From the NCBI RefSeq assembly GCF_014673495.1, contig NZ_CP051006.1, positions 7,253,001 to 7,317,000 on the forward strand: 64,000 nt of DNA, read 5' to 3'. The DNA comes from Streptomyces griseofuscus. GTDB lineage: Bacteria; Actinomycetota; Actinomycetes; Streptomycetales; Streptomycetaceae. Shown here one piece after another: positions 26,801 through 34,100 of the stretch; position 1 is the first letter of the stretch, and the number at the start of each line of letters is the position of its first letter. The position numbers and the translations under genes were made by a program. Under the pieces are notes generated by a model that was given only the letters and a program-made list of their open reading frames with translations, was not told the origin of the DNA and searched no databases.

Positions 26801-28175
26801 CCCCTTGCGCGCGGGCACTCCGGCGTACGCGATCTTCACCTCGGGTTCGACGGGCCGCCCGAAGGGTGTGGTGATCGAGCACCGTGCCCTGGTGAACTTC
26901 CTGACGTCGATGCAGGAGCGGTTCGGTCTTGCGGCGGGCGACCGGCTGCTGGCGGTGACGACGATCGCGTTCGACATCGCCGGCCTGGAGCTGTACCTGC
27001 CTCTCCTGAACGGCGCGACGGTCGTCCTGGCCGCACCGGACCAGGTACGCGACCCGCTCGCCCTGCGCTCGCTGATCACCGCCGCCGGGGTGACGGTCAT
27101 GCAGGCGACACCGAGCCTGTGGCACGCGGTCGTCGCCGATGCCCGGGACGAACTGACCGGCGTACGGGCCCTGGTCGGCGGCGAGGCGCTGCCGGGCGAA
27201 CTGGCCCGCACACTGGTCTCCCGAACCGCGTCCGTCACCAACCTGTACGGGCCGACGGAGACCACCATCTGGTCCACCGTCGACGACGTCCACGCGGAGG
27301 CCGGCGGGGTTTCCTCGATCGGCCGCCCGATCGCCAACACCCAGGTCTACGTCCTGGACACGGGCCTGTCGGCGGTGCCGATCGGTGTCCCGGGCGAGCT
27401 GTACATCGCCGGTGACGGCCTGGCACGCGGCTACCTGAACCGCCCGGACCTCACCGCGGAGCGCTTCGTCGCCGATCCCTTCGGGGCGCCGGGCTCGAGG
27501 ATGTATCGCACGGGTGACCTGGTGCGATGGAACGCGGAAGGCCGGCTGGAGTACCTGAGCCGCATCGACGACCAGGTGAAGGTGCGCGGCTTCCGGATCG
27601 AGCTGGGCGAGATCGAGTCGACCCTGGCCGCGCATCCCGATGTCGCGCGGGCCGCGGTCGTCGTACGGGAGGACCGACCCGGCGACAAACGGCTCGTCGG
27701 ATACGCCGTACCGGCGGGCGGCGCGGTGCTCGACCCGCAGGATCTGCGGGCGCATGCGGCGAAGGCGCTCCCGGACTACATGGTCCCGGCCGCGGTCATG
27801 GTCCTGGACGAGCTGCCGCTGACACCGAACGGGAAGCTGAACCGCCGGGCGCTGCCCGCACCCGAGTTCACCGCCGGTACGAAGGGGCGCGCCCCGCGTA
27901 CGGCACAGGAGAAGCAGCTGTGCGAGCTGTTCGCCGAGGCCCTGGGCGTCGAACAGGTCACCATCGACGACAACTTCTTCGAACTCGGCGGCCACTCACT
28001 GCTGGCCACCCGCCTCATCAGCCGCATCCGCACGGTCATGGGCCTGGAGCTCGACATCAGGCCGCTATTCGAAAACCCCACGGTTGCCGGGGTTGTTGAT
28101 CAGCTCGGCAACGTGAAGAAAGCACGTCCGGCGTTGCGCCGCATGGACAGGTCGAAGTACGAGGAGCGCTCATGA
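8868..28175 (+). CDS. NRPS 2: six modules, (C-A-T)x6
   Basis: A 6435-residue synthetase with Ser, X, Ser, Asn, Thr and Gly modules. The first C domain has the DILPLSAFQEGLLF pattern of DCL domains and HHLILDG (His145, His146). The next three are LCL-type (PVSFAQRRLWF). The last two are dual E/C-type, with HHLM-x4-GED at the N-terminus and HHLIQDH as the central motif. All A domains keep YTSGSTGRPKG (or a close variant), YRTGD and NGKL, and all T domains keep the GGHS serine. GTG 8868 is chosen because it overlaps the NRPS 1 stop as GTGA and has GGGGGA 5 bp upstream; GTG 8856 lacks a ribosome site. The C-terminus stops inside a normal inter-module linker, and the next protein continues it. Several segments are near-identical to other modules of NRPS 2 and 3. 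Confidence 0.95.
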   Translation: MTGRPRIQDILPLSAFQEGLLFHSLFDPTDTDVYTVQWAFDLKGTLDTEALRAAAETVLRRHPNLRASFRQRKTGEPVQVIPTEVPLPWREFDLSARSREEAGREADRLVIEDRATRFDPARPPLLRFTLIRIAADLHRLVLINHHLILDGWSMPLFMRELFTLYTNRCDESALPRVAPYRDFLAHVANQDREAGREAWRAVLADLDGETLVAPGATRQGTAIPERVHAELSAEDTAALARQLRSRGLTLNTAVQGAWGILLSRLTGRDDVTFGATVSGRSPELAGAASMIGMLINTIPVRMRVVPSASLETGLQQLQDTQAQLLQHHHIGLSELHSMAGTKELFDTCIVFENYPVDPQSLDLTDAGLHVESMEVKDAAHYPLRLVAVPGERLRMWLDYRPDLFDQPTAERIMGWLLRLLEAVRVDPSRTVAATEMVDPAERALVMGEWNDTSTAVPDNTLPMLFEEQVARTPDAVAVVFEGVELSYREVNERANRLARLLIEGGAGPERFVAVALPRSAELVIALLAVLKTGAAYVPIDPEYPADRIAYILGDADPMCAITGLGAEGVLPAGSAQVLLDGPATQEALDARASGDLTDAERLAPLHAGAPAYVIYTSGSTGRPKGVVVEHRGIVNRLLWMQDRFGLAADDRVLQKTPSGFDVSVWEFFWPLLVGAGLVVARPGGHRDPAYVAEVIAEQRVTTVHFVPSMLQVFLQEPAAVRCEGLRRVVCSGEALPPEVVERFRQVLDVPLFNLYGPTEASVDVSWWECRGPLGASVPIGRPVWNTRLYVLDAGLAPAPVGVAGELYIAGTQLARGYHHRPDLTAERFVANPYGAPGARMYRTGDLVRWNAAGEIEYLGRVDDQVKVRGFRIELGEIESVLAGHRGVAQVAVVVREDRPGDKRLVAYVVADGAFAVDPAGLRDFVAAAVPEYMVPSAVLVLDALPLTPNGKLDRRALPAPEFTARVESRAPRTEQERQLCALFAEVLGVDEVGIDDNFFEIGGHSLLATRLVSRVRSVLGVELGIRVLFEAPSVAGLVSRIEGAGAGRPTLRAVERPELVPVSFAQRRLWFLGRLEGPSATYNIPLVVRLRGALDVAALNAALVDVVGRHESLRTVFGEVEGQPYQRVLGVEEAGVAVEVRESSAATLDADVDSVSGYVFDLESEIPVRAWLFEVAPGESVLVAVVHHIAGDGWSLGPLARDLAVAYAARCEGSAPGWEPLPVQYADYTLWQRELLGDEDDSESVGASQVEFWRRELAEIPQELALPFDRPRPAVASHAGDVVELAFDARTHRRVLSLARESGASAFMVMQAAVAALLSRLGAGEDIPIGSPVAGRLDEALDDLVGFFVNTLVLRTDVSGDPSFVELVERVREADLRAFGAQDVPFERLVEALNPVRSLGRHPLFQVALAIQNTPVSELVMPGLEAEAGPGGTGAAKFDLSFNLAESFTESGEPAGISGGIEFATDVFDRATIERMAGWLTRLLEGALADPRQPVSRAHFLDAGEQRLVLEEWNDTSAAVADGTLPALFEAQVARTPDAVAVVCDGVELSYREVDERANRLARLLVGEGAGPERFVAVAMPRSAELVIVLLAVLKSGAAYVPIDPDYPADRIAYILDDADPMAVITVRGSGVELPAGTSRILLDEPGTVARLAAMGAENLTDAERLGSLGVDVPAYVIFTSGSTGRPKGVVVEHRSVVNLLAWADRRFEFGQLARVVASTSLNFDVSVFEIFSPLVAGGSIEVVQDLLSLADLEPEALAGSLVSGVPSAFSHLLAGSLGDARPSAVALAGEALAAHTVRDIQAAMPGARVANIYGPTEATVYTTYWHADAGSGVDTTPPIGRPIDNVSTYVLDAGLCPVPVGVAGELYIAGDGLARGYLNRPGLTAERFVADPFGAAGARMYRTGDLVRWNAAGEIEYLGRVDDQVKVRGFRIELGEIESVLAGHPEVAQVAVVVREDRPGDKRLVGYVVPAAGAALEPGALRAFVGAAVPEYMVPSAVLVLDALPLTPNGKLDRRALPVPEFAVDGEGRAPRTPQEEILCQVFAEVLCVERVSIDDNFFELGGHSLLATRLVSRVRSVLGVELGIRALFEAPSVAGLVERLAGAGAGRAVLRAVERPELVPVSFAQRRLWFLGRLEGPSATYNIPLVVRLRGALDVGALNAALVDVVGRHESLRTVFGEVEGQPYQRVLGVEEAGVAVEVRESSAATLDADVESVSGYVFDLESEIPVRAWLFQVGVDEFVLVAVVHHIAGDGWSLGPLARDLAVAYAARCEGVAPGWEPLPVQYADYTLWQRELLGDEDDSESVGASQVEFWRGELADIPDELTLPFDRSRPVVASYAGDVVELAFDERVHRGVVSLARERGASVFMVMQAAVAALLSRLGAGEDIPIGSPVAGRLDEALDDLVGFFVNTLVLRTDVSGDPSFADLVERVRETDLRAFGAQDVPFERLVEVLNPVRSMGRHPLFQVALAFQNAPVSDLEMPGLDVLAEPGATGAAKFDLSFNLSESFTGAGEPAGISGGIEFATDVFDRATIERMVGWLTRLLEEVLADPRQPVSRARILEDTELAQVLNGWNDTRQEVSGAALPTLFEEQVARTPDAIAVVFEGVELSYREVNERANRLARLLVGQGAGPERFVAVALPRSAELVISLLAVLKTGAAYVPIDPDYPADRIAYILGDADPMCVITVEGSGVELPAGTARIVLDGPATQEALDAQAPGDLADAERLATLHADAPAYVIYTSGSTGRPKGVVVEHRGIVNRLLWMQDRFGLAADDRVLQKTPSGFDVSVWEFFWPLLVGAGLVVARPGGHRDPAYVAEVIAEQRVTTVHFVPSMLQVFLQEPAAVRCEGLRRVVCSGEALPPEVVERFRQVLDVPLFNLYGPTEASVDVSWWECRGPLGASVPIGRPVWNTRLYVLDAGLAPAPVGVAGELYIAGTQLARGYHHRPDLTAERFVANPYGAPGSRMYRTGDLVRWNTDGQIEYLGRVDDQVKIRGFRVELGEIESVLAAHPDIAQAAVIVREDRPGDKRLVGYFVAAPGTAVDPAGLRAYVAKALPEYMVPSAVLVLDALPLTPNGKLDRRALPAPEFAASTAGRAPRTPQEEILCQVFAEVLGVERVSIDDNFFELGGHSLLATRLVSRVRSVLGVELGIRALFEAPSVAGLVERLAGAGAGRAVLRAVERPELVPVSFAQRRLWFLGRLEGPSATYNIPLVVRLRGALDVAALDAAFTDVVGRHESLRTVFGEADGQPYQRVLGVEEAGVEVAVRKSSAETLDTDVDSVSGYAFDLESEIPLRAWLFEVGADEFVLVAVVHHIAGDGWSLGPLARDLAVAYAARCEGSAPGWEPLPVQYADYTLWQRELLGDEGDPGTLGAAQLEFWRSELAAIPEELTLPFDRSRPVVASYAGDVVELAFDERVHRGVLGLARERGASVFMVMQAAVAALLSRLGAGEDIPIGSPVAGRLDEALDDLVGFFVNTLVLRTNVSGDPSFADLVERVRETDLRAFGAQDVPFERLVEVLNPVRSMGRHPLFQVALAFQNAPVSDLVMPGLEVEAGPGGTGAAKFDLSFNLAESFTGAGEPAGISGGIEFATDVFDRSTIERMAGWLTRLLVQVLADPRQPVSKARFLDAGERRLVLEEWNETGRELPGGTLSALFEEQVARTPDAGAVVFEGVELSYRELNARANRLARVLVGQGAGPERFVAVALPRSAELVVALLAVLKTGAAYVPIDPDYPADRIAYILADADPMAVITVGDSGVELPAGTGRILLDDTATQQALDAQASSDLADTERRAPLNAGAPAYVIYTSGSTGRPKGVVVEHRSVVDYVWWAVETYPGVRGNALLHSPVSFDLTVTVLFAPLVSGGRVVVAELEESPAVEAVLAGAPLTFAKVTPSHIALLDALPGVFSPSGDLVVGGEQLTGEQLGRWRRAHPTAVVINEYGPTEATVGCVAYRLLPGVEAAVGAVPVGRPSWNTRVYVLDAGLCPVPVGVAGELYAAGEGLARGYLNRPGLTAERFVADPFGVPGSRMYRTGDLVRWNADGEMEYLGRVDDQVKVRGFRIELGEIESVLAAHPGIAQVAVIVREDRPGDKRLVGYVVPAAGSVVDPGELRAYAAQSVPEYMVPSSVLVLDALPLTPNGKLDRRALPAPELTADSEGRAPRTPQEEILCQVFAEVLGVERVSIDDNFFELGGHSLLAVSLVERLRERGLSVPVRSLFVTPSVAGLAMGLDSTDGGVSGGSVVVPENGIVEGVEVITPEMLPLAGLSSQEIDRVVARVPGGVANIADVYPLAPLQEGILFHHLMSAPSGEDAYVLPMALGFDSRSRLDEFAAVLQKVVDRHDILRTAVMWEGLREPVQVVCRHAEVPVTEASLDPVPDGDVQGVVDGLLSVCGSLMDVTVAPLVHVTVAAVPGTEQWVALVQVHHLIQDHTAVDVLFAEVQAFLEGREGELAAPLPFRNFVAQARLGIPAAEHEAFFGGLLGDVMEPTAPFGITDVRGDGTAVAESRAAVSEATAAAVREVARRLGVSAATVLHVMFARVVAAVAGREDVVFGTVLFGRMQAGAGADRIPGLFINTLPVRLDTGRGGVLDAVRSMQGDLAELLVHEHAPLALAQRMSGVAAEAPLFTALFNYRHSAGATDAGMEVEGIEVLFAQERTNYPLTVSVDDTGDGFVFTVQCVAPIDPELVLSLMDTATGRLVQALDEAPETPLHTLPVLDDTHLSEVLGDWKDAGREVPVGVLPVLFEEQVARTPDAVAVVFEDLKLSYGEVNERANRLARLLVEQGAGPERFVAVALPRSADLVVALLAVLKTGAAYVPIDPDYPADRIAYILEDARPMSVITGYGAERVLPEGTPHVLLDDSATLRALETRAGGDLTDEDRLAPLNAASPAYVIYTSGSTGRPKGVVVEHRSVVRLFGATESWFGFGSQDVWTLFHSYAFDFSVWELWGPLLHGGRLVVVPFEVSRSAGEFLGLLVREGVTVLNQTPSAFYQLMQADRDDPAVGDGLALRYVVFGGEALDLGRLASWYERRGESGPTLVNMYGITETTVHVTHLPLDAEKCVTGAGSGIGEGIPDLRLYVLDSGLCPVPVGVAGELYVAGAGLARGYLNRAGLTAERFVADPFGVSGSRMYRTGDLVRWSAEGQLEYLGRIDDQVKVRGFRIELGEIESVLAGHPEVAQAAVIVREDRPGDKRLVGYAVAVAGSVVDPAELRAYVAESVPDYMVPAAVMVLDALPLTPNGKLDRRALPAPEFAAGTSGRAPRTEQEEILCQVFAEVLGVERVSIDDNFFELGGHSLLAVSLVERLRERGLSVPVRSLFVTPSVAGLAMGLDSTDGGVSGGSVVVPENGIVEGVEVITPEMLPLAGLSPEEIGRVVARVPGGVANIADVYPLAPLQEGILFHHLMGASSGEDAYVLPMALGFDSRSRLDEFVAVLQKVVDRHDILRTAVLWEGLREPVQVVSRHAEIPVREAALEHIAEGDVQGVVDGLLAACGTLMDITLAPLVHVTVAPVPGTTRCVALVQVHHLIQDHTAVDVLFAEVQAFLEGREGELAAPLPFRNFVAQARLGIPVAEHEKFFTTLLGDVTEPTAPFAVLDVRGDGTGVAESSVALDQATAASVREVARRLGVSAATVLHVMFARVVAAVAGREDVVFGTVLFGRMQAGAGADRIPGLFINTLPVRLDTGRGGVLDAVRSMQGDLAELLVHEHAPLALAQRMSGVAAEAPLFTALFNYRHSVGAADAGMEVEGIEVLFAQERTNYPLTVSVDDTGDGFVFTVQCVDPIDPGLVLSLMDTATGRLVQALDEAPETPLHTLPVLDQARLDRIVGDWNDTGRDVSDGSLPALFEERVAQAPEATALVFGGVELSYREVNERANRLARLLVGEGAGPERFVAVALPRSAELVVALLAVLKTGAAYVPIDPDYPADRIAAILEDAHPMAVITVESAAVEVPAGTNRLLLDDSATRQALDAKAGDDLRDDERSGPLRAGTPAYAIFTSGSTGRPKGVVIEHRALVNFLTSMQERFGLAAGDRLLAVTTIAFDIAGLELYLPLLNGATVVLAAPDQVRDPLALRSLITAAGVTVMQATPSLWHAVVADARDELTGVRALVGGEALPGELARTLVSRTASVTNLYGPTETTIWSTVDDVHAEAGGVSSIGRPIANTQVYVLDTGLSAVPIGVPGELYIAGDGLARGYLNRPDLTAERFVADPFGAPGSRMYRTGDLVRWNAEGRLEYLSRIDDQVKVRGFRIELGEIESTLAAHPDVARAAVVVREDRPGDKRLVGYAVPAGGAVLDPQDLRAHAAKALPDYMVPAAVMVLDELPLTPNGKLNRRALPAPEFTAGTKGRAPRTAQEKQLCELFAEALGVEQVTIDDNFFELGGHSLLATRLISRIRTVMGLELDIRPLFENPTVAGVVDQLGNVKKARPALRRMDRSKYEERS
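8890..11990 (+). other. Module 2: C(DCL-like)-A-T, serine
   Basis: C 8890-10190, A 10200-11750, T 11760-11990. Code D-V-W-H-V-S-L-V-D-K, a Ser code. A DCL-like C domain after an E domain is the expected pairing, here kept although the donor is Gly. Confidence 0.85.
10921..11376 (+). repeat. Ser-module block, copy 1 (partner 17296-17751)
   Basis: Offset 6375. No difference was noticed over this core stretch by eye. Similarity continues upstream to about 10710 with a short divergent patch at 10877-10906, and ends sharply after GGGGCTCCCGG. Confidence 0.85.
12045..15170 (+). other. Module 3: C(LCL)-A-T, residue X
   Basis: C 12045-13380, A 13390-14940, T 14950-15170. Code D-V-F-S-A-A-I-V-Y-K, which I cannot match to a known amino acid. 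The following C domain is LCL-type, so the residue should stay L. Confidence 0.75.
13897..14510 (+). repeat. X-module block, copy 1 (partner 36519-37132)
   Basis: Offset 22622. It covers the specificity half of the A domain. Few differences are seen, for example Gln-Leu versus Lys-Leu near 13998. Confidence 0.85.
15225..18360 (+). other. Module 4: C(LCL)-A-T, serine
   Basis: C 15225-16570, A 16580-18130, T 18140-18360. Same Ser code as module 2, and most of the A-domain core is a copy of it. Followed by an LCL domain, so L-Ser is expected. Confidence 0.85.
17296..17751 (+). repeat. Ser-module block, copy 2 (partner 10921-11376)
   Basis: Second copy of the Ser A-domain core in module 4. The sequence after 17752 is unrelated in codon choice to the other copy, which marks a recombination-like edge. 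Confidence 0.85.
18415..21540 (+). other. Module 5: C(LCL)-A-T, asparagine-type
   Basis: C 18415-19755, A 19770-21310, T 21330-21540. Code D-L-T-K-V-G-E-V-G-K, the Asn type. Asp or 3-methyl-Asp cannot be excluded, since a glutamate mutase is encoded nearby. The following dual domain predicts a D residue. Confidence 0.75.
20263..21440 (+). repeat. Asn-module block, copy 1 (partner 33324-34501)
   Basis: Offset 13061, about 1.18 kb from A3 to the T domain, with only scattered differences (for example near 20408 and 20850-20866). Confidence 0.87.
21690..24840 (+). other. Module 6: dual E/C-A-T, threonine
   Basis: Dual C 21690-23010, with FHHLM followed by GED near 21760-21790. A 23030-24610, T 24640-24840. 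Code D-F-W-N-V-G-M-V-H-K, a standard Thr code. The dual domain should epimerise residue 5, and the next dual domain residue 6. Confidence 0.82.
23524..24810 (+). repeat. Thr-module block, copy 1 (partner 30026-31312)
   Basis: Offset 6502, about 1.29 kb covering the A-domain specificity half, A-domain C-terminus and T domain, with few differences. Confidence 0.87.
24990..28110 (+). other. Module 7: dual E/C-A-T, glycine
   Basis: Dual C 24990-26310, A 26330-27880, T 27890-28110. Code D-I-L-Q-L-G-L-I-W-K, Gly. Followed by an LCL domain at the start of NRPS 3, as fits an achiral residue. Confidence 0.82.
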
Positions 28176-31100
28176 TTCCGGTGTCCTTTGCTCAGCGGCG
28201 TTTGTGGTTCCTGGGCCGGTTGGAAGGGCCGAGCGCGACCTACAACATTCCCCTGGTGGTACGACTGCGGGGCGCGCTGGACGTTGCCGCGCTGAACGCG
28301 GCGCTGGTGGATGTCGTGGACCGGCACGAAAGCCTGCGGACGGTGTTCCCGGAGGCGGACGGCCAGCCGTACCAGCGGATCCTGCCCGTGGAGAAGGCCG
28401 CGCCGGAGCTGGTGCTGCGGGAGAGCGACAGCGAGCGGATCGCGGCCGACGTGGAGTCGGTGTCGGGCCACGCGTTCGACCTGGAATCCGAGATACCGGT
28501 ACGGGCGTGGCTGTTCGAGGTCGACGCGGACGAGTGGGTGTTGGTCGCGGTGGTGCACCACATCGCGGGTGACGGATGGTCGCTCGGGCCGCTGGCCCGG
28601 GATCTGGCGGCCGCGTACACGGCACGCTGCGCCGGTGCCGCTCCGGAGTGGGAGCCGCTGCCGGTGCAGTACGCGGACTACACCCTGTGGCAGCGGGAGT
28701 TGCTGGGGGACGATGACGACCCGGAGAGCACGGGCGCTTCACAGGTGGAGTTCTGGCGGTCCGAACTCGCGGGCATTCCCGAAGAGTTGCCGCTGCCGTT
28801 CGATCGGTCGCGTCCGCTGGTGGGAACGCACGCGGGTGATGTCGTGGAGTTGGCGTTCGACGCACGGATACACCGTGGAGTGGTGAGCCTCGCGCGGGAG
28901 CGCGGGGCGAGTGTCTTCATGGTGATGCAGGCCGCGGTGGCGGCCCTGCTGTCCCGCGTCGGCGCGGGCGGCGACATCCCCATCGGTACGCCGGTCGCGG
29001 GCCGCCTGGACGAGGCCCTCGACGATCTCGTCGGCTTCTTCGTGAACACGCTGGTGCTGCGCACGGACGTCTCGGGCGACCCGTCGTTCATGGAGTTGGT
29101 GGAGCGGGTCCGGGTGACGGATCTGCGGGCGTTCGGGGCGCAGGATGTGCCGTTCGAGCGGCTGGTGGAGGCGCTGAACCCGGCTCGTTCCATGGGCCGG
29201 CACCCGCTGTTCCAGGTGGCGTTGGCGTTCCAGAACGCCCCCGCGTCGGATCTCGTCATGCCGGGCCTGGACGTGGCGATCGAGCCGGCCGGTACGGGCG
29301 CGGCGAAGTTCGATCTGTCCTTCAACCTGTCGGAGTCCTTCACCGGAACCGGTGAGCCGGCCGGGATCTCGGGTGGGATCGAGTTCGCCACCGATGTGTT
29401 CGACCGTTCCACGATCGAGCGGATGACGGGCTGGCTGACGCGCCTGCTGGAGCAGGTCCTCGCGGACCCGGAGCGGCCGGTCAGCCGGGCGCGCATTCTC
29501 GATGACACCGAGCTGCGCCAGGTTCTCGGCGATCCCGGCGAGGGCAACGCCGGCGGCCGGGAGGTTCCGGTCGGGGTGCTGCCGGTGTTGTTCGAGGAGC
29601 AGGTGGCGCGGACGTCGGACGCCGTGGCGGTCGTGTTCGAGGATCTGAAGCTGAGTTATGGGGAGGTGAATGAGCGGGCGAACCGGCTGGCGCGGTTGCT
29701 GGTGGAGCAGGGTGCGGGTCCGGAGCGGTTCGTCGCGGTCGCCCTGCCTCGTTCCGCCGAGCTGGTGATCGCACTCCTGGCGGTGCTCAAGTCCGGCGCC
29801 GCGTATGTGCCGATCGACCCGGACTACCCGGCCGATCGCATCGCCTACATCCTCGAAGACGCCCGCCCCATGGCCGTCGTCACGGTCGAGAGCGCCGGGG
29901 TCGAAGTACCGGCCGGCACCACCCGGATCCTCCTGGACGACCCCACCACACGACAGGCCCTCGAAGCGCAGGCGTCCGGCGACCTCACCGACTCCGAGCG
30001 ACTCGCACCGCTGCATGCGGGCAGCCCGGCGTATGTGATCTACACGTCGGGTTCGACGGGGCGGCCGAAGGGTGTGGTGGTCGAACATCGTTCGGTGGTG
30101 CGGTTGTTCGGTGCGACGGAGTCGTGGTTCGGGTTCGGGTCGCAGGATGTGTGGACGTTGTTCCACTCTTATGCGTTCGACTTCTCGGTGTGGGAGTTGT
30201 GGGGTCCGCTGCTGCACGGTGGTCGGTTGGTGGTGGTGCCGTTCGAGGTGAGTCGTTCGGCGGGTGAGTTCCTGGGTTTGTTGGTGCGTGAGGGTGTGAC
30301 GGTGTTGAACCAGACGCCGTCTGCCTTCTACCAGTTGATGCAGGCGGACCGGGACGATCCGGCGGTGGGTGACGGACTGGCGCTGCGGTATGTGGTGTTC
30401 GGTGGTGAGGCGCTGGATCTGGGTCGGCTGGCGTCGTGGTACGAGCGGCGGGGTGAGAGTGGTCCGACGCTGGTGAACATGTACGGGATCACCGAGACCA
30501 CGGTGCACGTCACCCATCTGCCTCTGGACGCGGAGAAGTGCGTTACCGGTGCGGGGAGTGGTATCGGTGAGGGGATCCCGGATCTGCGCCTGTACGTTCT
30601 GGATTCGGGTCTGTGCCCTGTCCCGGTGGGTGTCGCGGGTGAGCTGTATGTAGCGGGTGCCGGTCTGGCGCGCGGTTACCTGAACCGTGCCGGGCTTACG
30701 GCGGAGCGGTTTGTCGCCGATCCGTTCGGGGTGTCGGGCTCGCGGATGTACCGGACCGGTGATCTGGTGCGGTGGAGTGCGGAAGGTCAGTTGGAGTACC
30801 TGGGTCGCATCGACGACCAAGTGAAGGTCCGTGGCTTCCGGATCGAGCTGGGTGAGATCGAGTCCGTTCTGGCCGGGCATCCGGAGGTTGCGCAGGCGGC
30901 GGTGATCGTGCGTGAGGATCGTCCCGGTGACAAGCGGCTTGTCGGTTACGCCGTCGCCGCGGCTGGTTCTGTCGTGGATCCGGCCGAGTTGCGGGCGTAT
31001 GTCGCGGAGTCGGTGCCGGACTACATGGTCCCGGCCGCGGTGATGGTCCTGGACGCGCTGCCGCTGACCCCGAACGGGAAGCTGGACCGACGGGCGTTGC

Positions 31101-34100
31101 CCGCTCCGGAGTTCGCCGCCGGTACAAGTGGTCGTGCGCCGCGCACCGAGCAGGAGGAGATCCTGTGCCAGGTCTTCGCCGAGGTGCTGGGTGTCGAGCG
31201 CGTCTCCATTGACGACAACTTCTTCGAGCTGGGCGGGCATTCGCTGCTCGCGGTGTCCTTGGTCGAGCGTCTGCGTGAGCGTGGCCTCTCGGTGCCGGTG
31301 CGGTCCTTGTTCATGACGCCGTCGGTGGCCGGGCTCGCGGCCGGCCTGGAGTCCACGGACACCGGTGGCTCCGGCGGGACCGTGACGGTCCCCGAGAACG
31401 GGATCGTCGAGGGCGTGGAAGTGATCACGCCGGAAATGGTGCCGCTGGCGGGTCTGTCATCGGAGGAGATCGGGCGGGTGGTCGCCGGGGTTCCTGGTGG
31501 CGTCGGGAACGTGGCGGACGTGTACCCGCTGGCGCCGCTCCAGGAGGGCATCCTCTTCCACCACCTGATGAGCGCCTCCTCGGGCGAGGACGCCTACGTC
31601 CTTCCGATGGCGTTGGGCTTCGATTCCCGCTCTCGGCTGGACGAGTTCGTCGCCGTCCTCCAGAAGGTGGTGGACCGGCACGACATCCTGCGCACCGCTG
31701 TGCTCTGGGAGGGCCTGCGGGAGCCGGTCCAGGTCGTGTACCGGCGCGCCGAAATCCCCGTCCGTGAAGCCGCGTTGAAGCAGATCGCGGACGGCGATGT
31801 GCAGGGCGTGGTGGACGGGCTGCTCGCGACGTGCGGGTCGCTGATGGATGTCACCGTGGCACCGCTGGTGCATCTCACCGTCGCGTCGGTGCCCGGCACG
31901 AGCCGGTGGGTGGCGCTGGTGCAGGTGCATCACCTCATCCAGGACCACACGGCGGTGGACGTCCTCTTCGCCGAGGTCCAGGCCTTCCTGGAGGGCCGTG
32001 AGGGGGAGCTGGCGGCGCCGCTGCCGTTCCGGAACTTCGTCGCACAGGCGAGGCTCGGGATCCCGGTGGCCGAACACGAGGAGTTCTTCGGCCGGCTGCT
32101 GGGTGACGTGGCCGAGCCGACAGCGCCGTTCGGGATCGTGGATGTGCGCGGGGACGGTACCGCAGTCGCGGAGTCCCGTGCGGAGGTCGGCGACGAGACG
32201 GCCCAGCGGCTGCGCGAGGTGGCGCGGGGTCTGGGCGTGAGCGCGGCGACGGTCCTGCATGTGATGTTCGCCCGGGTGGTCGCGGCCGTCGCGGGCCGCG
32301 AGGACGTGGTGTTCGGCACCGTGCTGTTCGGGCGGATGCAGGCCGGCGCGGGAGCGGACCGCATCCCCGGGCTGTTCATCAACACCCTGCCCGTCCGCCT
32401 CGACACCGGCCGCGCCGGCGTGCTCGACGCGGTCAACTCGATGCAGGGCGACCTGGCCGAGCTGCTGGTCCATGAGCACGCCCCACTTGCCCTGGCGCAG
32501 CGAATGAGCGGGGTCTCGGCCGAGGCACCGCTGTTCACCGCGCTGTTCAACTACCGGCACAGCGCCGGTGAGACGGACGCGGGCATGGAGGTCGAGGGGA
32601 TCGAGATCCTCTTCGCCCAGGAACGGACCAACTATCCGCTGGCGGTCTCGGTGGACGACACCGGCGACGGGTTCGCCTTCACCGTCCAGTGCGTCGACCC
32701 GATCGACCCCGATCTCGTCCTGTCCCTCATGAACACCGCCACGCGTCGGCTGGTCCAGGCCCTGGACGAAGCCCCCGGCACCGCCCTCCACACCCTGCCG
32801 ATCCTCGACCAGAGCCACCTGGACCTGGTGCTCGCCAGCTGGAACGACACACGCCGGGAGATCCCGGGCACGCTCCTGCCAGCGCTGTTCGAGGAGCAGG
32901 TGGCGCGGACTCCGGACGCCGGGGCGGTCGTCTTCGAGGGCGTGGAGTTGTCGTACCGGGAGCTGAATGCGCGGGCGAACCGGTTGGCGCGGGTGCTGGT
33001 GGAACAGGGTGCCGGTCCGGAGCGGTTCGTCGCGGTGGCCCTGCCGCGTTCCGCCGAGCTGGTCGTGGCGTTGTTCGCGGTGCTGAAGGCGGGGGCGGCG
33101 TATGTGCCGATCGACCCGGACTACCCGGCCGACCGCATCGCGTACATCCTCGCCGACGCCGACCCGATGTGCGTGATCACCGGCTTTGGCGCACAGGCGG
33201 TTCTGCCTAAGGACGCGCCCCAAGTCCTGCTGGATGAACCGGACATGGCGGCCCGATTGGCCGCCATGAGCCACGAGAACGTCGCCGATGCGGATCGTCT
33301 CGCGCCGCTGGGTGCCGATGCTCCGGCGTACGTGATCTATACGTCGGGTTCGACGGGGCGGCCGAAGGGTGTGGTGGTCGAGCATCGGTCGGTTGTCGAT
33401 TATGTGTGGTGGGCGGTTGAGACGTATCCGGGGGTGCGGGGGAATGCGTTGTTGCATTCGCCGGTGTCGTTCGATCTGACGGTGACGGTGTTGTTCGCGC
33501 CGTTGGTCAGTGGTGGGCGTGTGGTGGTGGCGGAGCTGGAGGAGAGTCCGGCTGTCGAGGCGGTGTTGGCGGGGGCGCCGTTGACGTTCGCGAAGGTCAC
33601 GCCGAGTCATATCGCGTTGCTGGACGCTCTGCCGGGGGTGTTCTCGCCGTCGGGTGATCTGGTCGTGGGTGGTGAGCAGTTGACGGGTGAGCAGCTGGGG
33701 CGGTGGCGGCGTGCGCATCCGACGGCGGTGGTGATCAATGAGTACGGTCCGACCGAGGCGACGGTCGGTTGTGTGGCGTATCGGCTTCTGCCTGGTGTGG
33801 AGGCTGCGGTGGGTGCGGTGCCGGTCGGGCGGCCTTCGTGGAACACCCGGGTGTATGTCCTGGACGCGGGTCTGTGCCCGGTGCCGGTTGGTGTGGCGGG
33901 TGAGTTGTATGTGGCGGGTGCCGGTCTGGCGCGTGGTTATCTGAACCGTCCGGGTCTGACGGCGGAGCGTTTCGTCGCCGATCCGTTCGGTGTGCCGGGC
34001 TCCCGGATGTACCGGACCGGTGACCTGGTCCGCTGGAACGCCGATGGGGAGATGGAGTATCTGGGCCGGGTCGATGACCAGGTGAAGGTTCGGGGCTTCC

